From the NCBI GenBank assembly GCA_036365515.1, contig CM070876.1:110208810-110272809 (forward strand): a DNA stretch of 64,000 bases. The letters run 5' to 3'. The stretch's first letter is position 1; each line of letters opens with the position of its first letter. Below the pieces are notes generated by a model. That model was not told where the DNA came from and did not search any database. It saw only the letters and a list, made by a program, of their open reading frames with translations. Made by a program: the position numbers and the translations under genes. Of this stretch, positions 57,499-64,000 are shown one piece after another. This stretch comes from Torymus aiolomorphi (taxonomy: Eukaryota; Arthropoda; Insecta; Hymenoptera; Torymidae).

Positions 57499-60400
57499 TT
57501 ATCTGCGATATGGAAAGCTTAGTAGTTCTTGTCGTCGAAGTACGGTCACAGCATGATTTCTCATTACTGTTGCGTTTTGAGAATATTTAATTTTGATAAT
57601 ATTTTTTTTCAAAATTATGTCAGTCATGAAAGCAAAACAGTATACTCCGCAACTTGTCGCATCTGGTTGTTTTGTTACCGGTGCAAAACGAATATTTTCC
57701 CATTGTAATTGAGGATAACGATGATGGAAGTAACGTTTTTCAACAGGATGCAGTTGTGAAGCACTTGTTCGATTAAGACTGTCAAAAATTTTTAAATATT
57801 TACCATCGTATAGTATGTAAATCCAGTTTTCAAATTCTGGATGGCCACCTATTATTTGTAATATAATTTTTCCATGGTATCCTAAATATTGTTCTGGTAG
57901 AAGATCATAATGTTTAAAGTAAATGGTCGGGTGAATTTCATACTGCGGCGCTTCTTTTTGCGCTAATTGCAAAAAGGATTCTATACTGTCATCCCAAAGA
58001 AAACTTCCAACATCTAAGATATTCTTACATACGTAATCCATATTAATATTTACATACAGTGCCGCCAAAACATCTCTTCGAGCTTCGATTGACTCGCAAT
58101 TACTTTCAGTTGTACACATGTCTCTGTGATTTTCAACGGTTCCTTGCAAAGATTCCATGTTTGGGCTGCTATAATTAAGATCTTCAGCTGTACTTATGAA
58201 TGGCTTGATAAGTTTTTGCTTCTTCTTAGTTTGGGACGTTCTTTTCCTTTTTACTGTTGCTGTTGTTCTCTTTCTCTTCCTGTTCTCTGTCGGAGTGTTG
58301 AGTAAATGTACACTTGTTTTTTTTACTTTGGACGCCTTTTCAGCAGCTTTATGTTGTTGTTCTCTTTGTGCTTCCAAAACGTATTCTGGCTGCCGCAGGG
58401 CCATGTTACGATTGTAGCGACTATCTAATAATTCTGGGAGTAAGCAATCAAAATAAAATCTTCTTAATGGTTCAGCCATCTTGGCCTTCCAAAAATCATC
58501 ATCACGTTCAACTCTAATGTATTTAATGTTAATTTTGGTACAGATAGCAAATATGCAATACTCTCTATTAGTTATATGTAATTGACCTTGAACTTGATAA
58601 TAATATTCATGACGTGGGTTCAATTTATTAATATTTTCTTTACTGAAAATTCTTCTTATATGCGGTTTGCGTTTTAGAGCCTGCGGTATTGTCAAATTGG
58701 CTGCACAAATGGGATTCTTCAATTCGACAATAACATCGTTGCCTATTAAACCATCTACAGATGCTCCTAAATATTCCTCATTTGCGTCAATAAGCAAGCC
58801 AGCAATTTCTATATTCTGTTTTAATTTTCTGGACAACATAATCCGTGAACTAGCTTCATTTTCGTGTCCATATGTAAATGCTGGAAGATTCAAAACAGGT
58901 GGATAAAGGATGCTTTTAACCATTACAGCACAGGAAGTACTGTTCTTCTTTCGACATATTTTACCGAAATTGGAATCTGTCAACAATTCACTTCTTTTCT
59001 GATACCATAAATCGCATTCGCTTTGTTTTACTGTCGCACGTTCAATTTCGGCTCGATTAGTTTGATCCTTTCTAAGTTTCTCTAAGTGTTGTTCAACTAA
59101 AATTTCATACGCTTCTGGGCTGATATCTGGATGATTAGCACCTTCTCCATAATCTTCTTTTCCATTTCCAACACATCTTCTTCGTCTCCTTCCTTGAAGC
59201 ATTCTTAAAGTTTTCTTTTGTTCAATCTTTTTCTTGGCTTTTTCTTCCATTAATGTCATAATATTTGAAGACTCATATCCACAATTTTCGTTCAATCTTG
59301 TTAAAAGGGATTGCGTGTTGAATTGAACAACTGCAGCGTGTACTCTTACATAATACGAATCCCTTTGACCGTAATTAATACGCTTTGATCCAACCATTTT
59401 AGCAACAATAGCGTTAAAAGATTCTACATAATTACTAGTTTCAGATTTTAATAAACTCCGAGCATGGCAGCTTAGATCAGACACGGCTTGTCGTATAGCT
59501 ATATACATTCCTGTCGATTTCAATGTCGGAATCCAATTTTTACCTGTTGTTTTTTCACAAGGTACTTGAAATTTGCGACATTGAGCATGATCTCCGAAAA
59601 TATGGTGAACGGAATTCATGATTTGGTGTTGCAAACTTTTTACTTCAGAATCGGCATCTCTTTGATTTATTTTCATTTTTATTAACGTCATTATGTGTTG
59701 CCTAATTTTGAATGAACATTTTTTAACATAATCTCGAAAAGACGTTACATTTCCTCTTGCCAAAGTGTGCGCTAATCTTCCCTTAGAAGCATCAACAATC
59801 TTATTGCACATATTCCTAAGTAAATGATTTGTGCATTCAATTTTTTGAACCTTTACTCCATATTGCCGATAAGGATTACTATCTAATATGGCTTTGTAAA
59901 CGCTGCTATCACCATCTCCTATAACAGTTTTGTAAATCAATTTATGTTTTTCTACACTTTCTGAAAATCCTTGTACAATGATATCTTTTTCCATAGAACT
60001 TGAGCTTTGTTCACGGCTCCAATTTTTATAGCATTTGTGCTTTTTGGGAGCGCAATTTTTTCTTTCAGCAAGATCGCAAATATGGCATAGTTTATTGCGG
60101 ACTCCAACATACAAAACTTTTTTCGTTCTACATCCTATAATGGCTGCACATCCAGATAAAGAATCGAATTTTCCACTTTTATAGGTTCTTTTCAACCAAG
60201 ATCCATCCACTTGAACAGTTATATATGGAATCCCTTCAATTATATCGCCTTTCATTATCGCCAGTTCTCTTTCCATGGCAGCTGCCTCGTTCATTGTTTC
60301 TTCGGCAGTTTTTTCAAAGCTTGCTATTAAATCTTGTCTATGTTGTCTGTATGAAACATTGGACATACATTGTAAGTTCATACAAGCCAGCTCCTGTTTC

Positions 60401-61065
60401 AACTGAGAATATCCTGTTCCTGCTGCTATCGTCCCAGATACTGCACCATCGTTCAGAGGCATAAGTGGACCATTATTATCAATAAGATTAACCCACTTAA
60501 AGTAATGGCAATGATTACAGACAAATTTCAATTTAGAACATAATCCTTTATTCGCACAATTTTCATAATAAAGGTCATGAAAACTGCATTGTTCACGGAA
60601 TCCATGTTCTACATACATTCCACGCAATTCATCATGATAATACACAGGATCAGTAATTCTCCGACCATCGAAGTTTTCATGCCGTCTTTCATGTTCCTGA
60701 GATGTAATTGAGTAATTTTCAGTGACATGTGGCTGATGTGTGGAAGCTTCTTGTGAGAGAGAATTACATCCACCACCCTGAAATGTAAGTGATTCCATGT
60801 CTCTTCCTATTGATTGTGATGTAGGTAGAACATTTAAAGAAAGACATTGGTCTTCTTGCGATGCACTTATAGTGGATTTTTCAATGTCGTTGCGTTCGAC
60901 ATCAATTGTTGAAGGATTGTTGCAAATGTCACCTTCACTATTGCCTGCAATATTAACAATATTGTTATACTTACTTTGAGCATCCATCTTGCTTTTATTC
61001 TGCTTGAGCCTACAATAATATTTATTATACGTATTTGTAGGTACTTTGTTATTAAAACCGAACAT
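57499..61065 (-). CDS. Transposase-nuclease-protease fusion (Mutator-like DDE, YqaJ, Ulp1-like)
   Basis: An uninterrupted frame of 1188 codons, much the longest here. Residues 1-150 are Ser/Asn-rich. Residues 160-190 hold a Cys/His cluster (CSFHDLYYENCANKGLC, then CNHC). Residues 270-580 look like a Mutator-like DDE transposase: D287 (VDGSW), D384/D386 (IGDGDSS), C411-x2-H414, then E548 (NYVESFNAIVAK) after a long insertion. Residues 684-880 fit a YqaJ/lambda-exonuclease-type nuclease: E735, D771 (SVDGL), E781-x-K783 (VELKN) and Q824/Q826. Residues 925-955 are a Lys/Arg-rich nuclear-localisation-like stretch. Residues 1045-1150 resemble a Ulp1/C48 cysteine protease, with D1095, Q1133 and C1139 (TSCGVY). 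The expected His before Trp is Asn (N1080-W1081). The intact frame argues for recent activity or selection. Flanking TIRs were not identified. Confidence 0.85.
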   Translation of the reverse strand: MFGFNNKVPTNTYNKYYCRLKQNKSKMDAQSKYNNIVNIAGNSEGDICNNPSTIDVERNDIEKSTISASQEDQCLSLNVLPTSQSIGRDMESLTFQGGGCNSLSQEASTHQPHVTENYSITSQEHERRHENFDGRRITDPVYYHDELRGMYVEHGFREQCSFHDLYYENCANKGLCSKLKFVCNHCHYFKWVNLIDNNGPLMPLNDGAVSGTIAAGTGYSQLKQELACMNLQCMSNVSYRQHRQDLIASFEKTAEETMNEAAAMERELAIMKGDIIEGIPYITVQVDGSWLKRTYKSGKFDSLSGCAAIIGCRTKKVLYVGVRNKLCHICDLAERKNCAPKKHKCYKNWSREQSSSSMEKDIIVQGFSESVEKHKLIYKTVIGDGDSSVYKAILDSNPYRQYGVKVQKIECTNHLLRNMCNKIVDASKGRLAHTLARGNVTSFRDYVKKCSFKIRQHIMTLIKMKINQRDADSEVKSLQHQIMNSVHHIFGDHAQCRKFQVPCEKTTGKNWIPTLKSTGMYIAIRQAVSDLSCHARSLLKSETSNYVESFNAIVAKMVGSKRINYGQRDSYYVRVHAAVVQFNTQSLLTRLNENCGYESSNIMTLMEEKAKKKIEQKKTLRMLQGRRRRRCVGNGKEDYGEGANHPDISPEAYEILVEQHLEKLRKDQTNRAEIERATVKQSECDLWYQKRSELLTDSNFGKICRKKNSTSCAVMVKSILYPPVLNLPAFTYGHENEASSRIMLSRKLKQNIEIAGLLIDANEEYLGASVDGLIGNDVIVELKNPICAANLTIPQALKRKPHIRRIFSKENINKLNPRHEYYYQVQGQLHITNREYCIFAICTKINIKYIRVERDDDFWKAKMAEPLRRFYFDCLLPELLDSRYNRNMALRQPEYVLEAQREQQHKAAEKASKVKKTSVHLLNTPTENRKRKRTTATVKRKRTSQTKKKQKLIKPFISTAEDLNYSSPNMESLQGTVENHRDMCTTESNCESIEARRDVLAALYVNINMDYVCKNILDVGSFLWDDSIESFLQLAQKEAPQYEIHPTIYFKHYDLLPEQYLGYHGKIILQIIGGHPEFENWIYILYDGKYLKIFDSLNRTSASQLHPVEKRYFHHRYPQLQWENIRFAPVTKQPDATSCGVYCFAFMTDIILKKNIIKIKYSQNATVMRNHAVTVLRRQELLSFPYRR

Positions 61066-61149
61066 TGTTGTAATCGTACAAAACTATAAGTCAGGGGGTA
61101 GTACTATAATATAACCATATAATTAATCTTTTTAAGTAATATTTTTAAG

Positions 61150-61400
61150 ACAAATGGGTGTTCCGACAAACCCATAAAAAATCCAATTATATTTTAGTCA
61201 ACGATTGCAATGAAGATAATTATAAGTATCCAGTCAGCTAATATCCTTTTCCCAGACCGACAATGATGCGCGAGTACCAAGAATTACTTTAGCATATCAT
61301 CGGCTTAGTGGAAAAAGCAGACACATCGACTTTTGGTTGGAAAAGCGAACAAGTCGATTTTTGATTGGAAAAGCGAGTGCGTCGATTTATGTGTTTGAAG
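61150..61400. repeat. Upstream flank of the transposase gene with short direct repeats
   Basis: ATGGGT-GTTCCGACAA-ACCCAT (61156-61177) is a short hairpin. A unit of about 28 bp (GCGAACAAGTCGATTTTTGA then TTGGAAAA) repeats two and a half times at 61316-61400. These may be control or binding sequences of the element; the TGCGTAT-N7-ATACGCA motif is absent on this side. Confidence 0.5.
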
Positions 61401-61965
61401 TTCTGAACGTTCATCGTGAACGAAATATTGAAAATTACCAAATTAATTTTTTTTTATATTATCTCTTATAGATATGCATAAAACATGTACAAACTGCAAA
61501 ATAAGTTATTTCAAAAGTGATTATCCCCCCCAAATCATCCCTAAAACCACCCCGACTAGACCATACATGGCAAAAAAAATTGATACCATTAGAGTTTATT
61601 AATTTAAGACAAATTTTATGGCAGATATTTCTTCCAGATGTTGCCATAGCCTTGTAAAAAAATTGGCGATATGAAATTTGATCGGGGGGTGCAAAGGGGC
61701 TAAAATAGCGCCAAAAAAATGTTTTTTTCTGGAGGAGCAGATGAGTACAAAGATATTAGAAATGTACATTTTTTCATAGTTTGTTCAATCCGCAATTACT
61801 CAAGAACGGTTTCATCTGGATCTTTATAATTCATAGGAAATATTGTATATTGTACCTCATTAATTGTTGGATTATTATATTATTTTGTCTTTTTGCTTCG
61901 GTTTTATTAATGCTATAAAAGCCAAATAATATTTTCAAAATATGACTTATTGATATAAGGTAAAG
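61401..61965. other. AT-rich stretch, nothing recognised
   Basis: No supported frame, RNA gene or repeat. A short run of seven C lies near 61525. Confidence 0.5.
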
Positions 61966-62520
61966 TATGCAGTAGTGGGACAGTTTTGATCATACTTTTT
62001 TATAATCTTTTCTAGTACCAAAAGATAGCATAATACATGAAAACTCGTCACCTCAGCAGATAGCTCGTGTTTCGAGATTTATTTAAGAAAACAAGTTTTT
62101 TTCGTTGTTGGTTTTTAAAATAATCGCATTTAAAGAAAATAACTATTCTCTGATGTAGTGGGTCACGCTAATTTACTTGGGAGTAGTAGTGGGACGTCTG
62201 TTCGGATGCAATAGTGGGACTATACTTCTTAACGTGTTTCTGACTGTCCCACTACTGTGATATGGAAATCAAGAGGTACCTAAAGTTGGACAAGGATTTT
62301 GCTATACGCATTCGGAAAATTAGCCTCGAAAAATTGGTACCATGTTATGCACTAATTTGATCAGGGGTAAATCAACAAAATAACGATGTGACTACATAGT
62401 AAACACCATAAATAATGCTAATAAATTAATGATATTATCGTCTTAAGTGTTTATTGTAGATTTTGTATTGCTGTCCCAGTACTGGTCTGAAAATGTGCTT
62501 TTTCCCAGTACTGCTTCTTT
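61966..62520. mobile_element. Putative TIR element with repeated AGTAGTGGGAC motif
   Basis: AGTATGCAGTAGTGGGACAG near 61966 faces an imperfect inverted partner ending in CCCAGTACTGCTTCTTTT near 62520. Inside, GTAGTGGGAC or its complement occurs at about 62155, 62190, 62212, 62245 and 62470. The layout (TIR-related motif repeated through the interior) resembles the 53.3-kb element. A target duplication could not be fixed. Confidence 0.5.
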
Positions 62521-63440
62521 TCTTAGTCAATTTTGAGTTATTGCTGAAATCTTTTTTTCCGTAAACAGTTTGTATCTCAAAAATCGACTTTTCGATTTTT
62601 AATACATTATTTTTCCATTTTATATACTATTGAAACTCATATTATTTATGTATTATTAATGAACTTCAAGTAGTATTAAGTTTTTCACTATTTAATAAAA
62701 AAACAAAATAATTTTGATAGCTATAATTTGTCCTTAGCGATTATTGATTAATAAGTGATTTGCTGTCAATAGTTCACGTTTGAAAAATATAAAGAGATAT
62801 CGTAATAAAATTAAACTATTTTGAATAGAACAACTCTCTTGGTTAGCATGTTAATCAAATGGAGGCATTTCTAGTTTATAGGTAAGGTAAGGACTCGCTA
62901 GTCAATGCAGCGATCACGAAACAATAAGTATTATTTAACATTTTAATTAGTCAAATCATGTGTGAAAAAATTATTTATGAACTTATATGATTTTTTAAGT
63001 AAAGGGATAATTTGAACATATAGTAGAAAATAAATAATTTCTAATTGCACAAACGTGTTATTCCCGTACTAGCACAAAATAGGTTAGGAAAACAGCTTTT
63101 CTATTCTCAACAATAAATACCGTTTTAAAAAGGTCGGCGTGATGCATTTTTCTTTTTGTACTTATCAGAAAGTGCAGAATTTTTTATTTAATAACATACT
63201 TTTTATTTTTTAAAAGCAACTTTTAAAGTAACAAACTTTATTACTTTTCATAACAATTGATATGATTCCTATTAACTGTCGTCTAAAAATGACTAATTTC
63301 AATAATTTTTATCTCAAAAAAATAGGTTGGCAACGCAGAAACATAGCACCATTGGAAAGAGCAGGAAACAATCTATCGATATATTTCTTTTGTTTTTTTC
63401 TGAGAGACTCCGCATACGATTATAAGCGAATTAAACAGAG
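62521..63440. other. AT-rich stretch, nothing recognised
   Basis: About 0.9 kb of AT-rich sequence with no gene or repeat I can support. Confidence 0.5.
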
Positions 63441-63444
63441 CGTA

Positions 63445-63712
63445 TTTTACAACCAAAAATGCGCCGCGCGCGCCTGCTGGCCCGCTTCTGCGGCGGACGC
63501 TCTCACATGTTCGAGGTTCGAGCGCAGGGGACTCACGCGAGTCAGCGGGACAGCCGTGCCGACTCTCTCCGTTTCCCCCACTCTGCAGCGATTCCAGGAA
63601 CTGATCGCGCGCTGTATACAGTTTTGTTCGAGCGCCGCCGACTCCGTGAGCTGCGTCAGCCGAACCACCTTCTACCGCTTCCCCCACTCCGTCTCGACTC
63701 AAGTATTATGTA
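63445..63712. other. GC-rich, CpG-rich segment
   Basis: A sudden GC-rich block (GCGCCGCGCGCGCCTGCTGG and so on) with open frames on both strands, none with a recognisable domain. It contains GACTCACGCGAGTC, a perfect palindrome. Like the G-alpha leaders, it resembles a gene's 5' region, but no adjoining coding exon is visible before the window ends. Confidence 0.4.
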
Positions 63713-63812
63713 ATTGATTTTCTCGTACATCCATTTCAATGTATATCATCGCGCGGTCACTCCTAAGGCTCTTGTATACTTGCCTTCGGAGCGCTCCCGC
63801 GCTCTTTGATTA
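63713..63812. repeat. Dispersed repeat shared (inverted) with 21503-21595
   Basis: TTTCTCGTACATCCATTTCA, then TATATCATCGCGCG, CCTAAGGC and CTTCGGAGCGCTCCCGCGCT, are the reverse complement of the 21.5-kb copy, with one extra stretch of about 15 bp. Confidence 0.8.
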
Positions 63813-64000
63813 TTCAAGTAATATTATATGTTCGAGCGTAGCGGAGTCGCGCGAGCGGCGCGAGCCAACGCCAACGCCAGCCGGGCGCAATCTCTTTCCG
63901 ATTTTCCTACTTCGCTTCAATTTAATAGTAAAAATTTGTTTTTTCATTTAAGAGTAATTTTTCTAATTCTGTTTATTTCTTTTTTTGTACATTAAAACTA

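Noticed and set aside
57499..61065. Assigning the fusion protein firmly to Kolobok or to MULE
   Set aside because: Both have DDE cores with a CxxH motif and a long insertion; without TIRs and target duplication the choice cannot be made from this copy.
63262..63717. Frames on both strands of the terminal GC-rich block
   Set aside because: Overlapping frames in several registers with no domain; typical of CpG-rich non-coding DNA.

Overview
The window is about 64 kb of AT-rich eukaryotic DNA, almost certainly from an insect. The G-protein alpha copies have insect-like sequence. There are spliceosomal introns, tRNA-derived SINE remnants, a mariner element, a Ty3/gypsy LTR element and long microsatellites. 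A hymenopteran such as a parasitoid wasp would fit, but nothing here fixes the order. Almost none of the window is ordinary host gene; it is a dense mosaic of mobile elements and satellites.

Layout. 0.3-0.8 kb: long-arm palindromic element. 1.93-3.22 kb: complete mariner with 27-bp TIRs, a TA duplication and one nonsense codon in its transposase. 3.8-4.1 kb: possible exon fragment. 4.35-5.7 kb: array of a hairpin motif (TGCGTAT-N7-ATACGCA) with a 90-bp minisatellite inside it. 5.8-6.2 kb: paired hairpins. 6.2-7.5 kb: intronless, 3'-truncated G-alpha-q copy with two disabling lesions and a GC-rich leader. 9.1-14.3 kb: 280-bp satellite with an apparent 3-unit (840-bp) higher-order repeat, interrupted by a 554-bp element. 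14.45-14.62 kb: 169-bp palindrome. 14.7-17.8 kb: dispersed repeats around an intronless, 3'-truncated G-alpha-i copy. 18.2-18.6 kb: a (TA)n tract of about 400 bp. 18.75-20.13 kb: two exons of a charged coiled-coil gene. 20.16-20.86 kb: 705-bp palindromic element with TTAA duplications. 21-24.2 kb: SINE remnant, dispersed repeats and a Harbinger-like MITE.

24.2-41.3 kb holds a very large (about 17 kb) Ty3/gypsy-like element on the minus strand with 3.3-kb LTRs. Its order is LTR, primer site, gag with five zinc knuckles, protease, RT-RNase H, acidic linker, a macrodomain-like segment, integrase, a separate intact 196-aa Cys/His-rich ORF, polypurine tract, LTR. Gag and pol carry several frameshifts and stops, so this copy is dead, although its LTRs remain very similar.

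41.5-57.4 kb: 312-bp tandem repeat, inverted copies of the 280-bp satellite and of the dispersed repeat, CA and TA microsatellites, a 0.95-kb tandem repeat family, tRNA-like SINEs (one pair forming a palindrome), a 937-bp TIR element, and a second, larger array of the same hairpin motif. Directly next to that array, at 57.5-61.07 kb, is the standout gene: an uninterrupted 1188-codon minus-strand ORF. It joins a Mutator-like DDE transposase, a YqaJ/lambda-exonuclease-like nuclease and a Ulp1-like cysteine protease in one polypeptide. The rest of the window (61-64 kb) is AT-rich with one more putative TIR element and a GC-rich terminal segment.

The best candidates for undescribed biology are the three-domain transposase and its neighbouring hairpin array, and the giant LTR element with its macrodomain-like insert and accessory ORF. 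All calls rest on reading the sequence; no database search was run.
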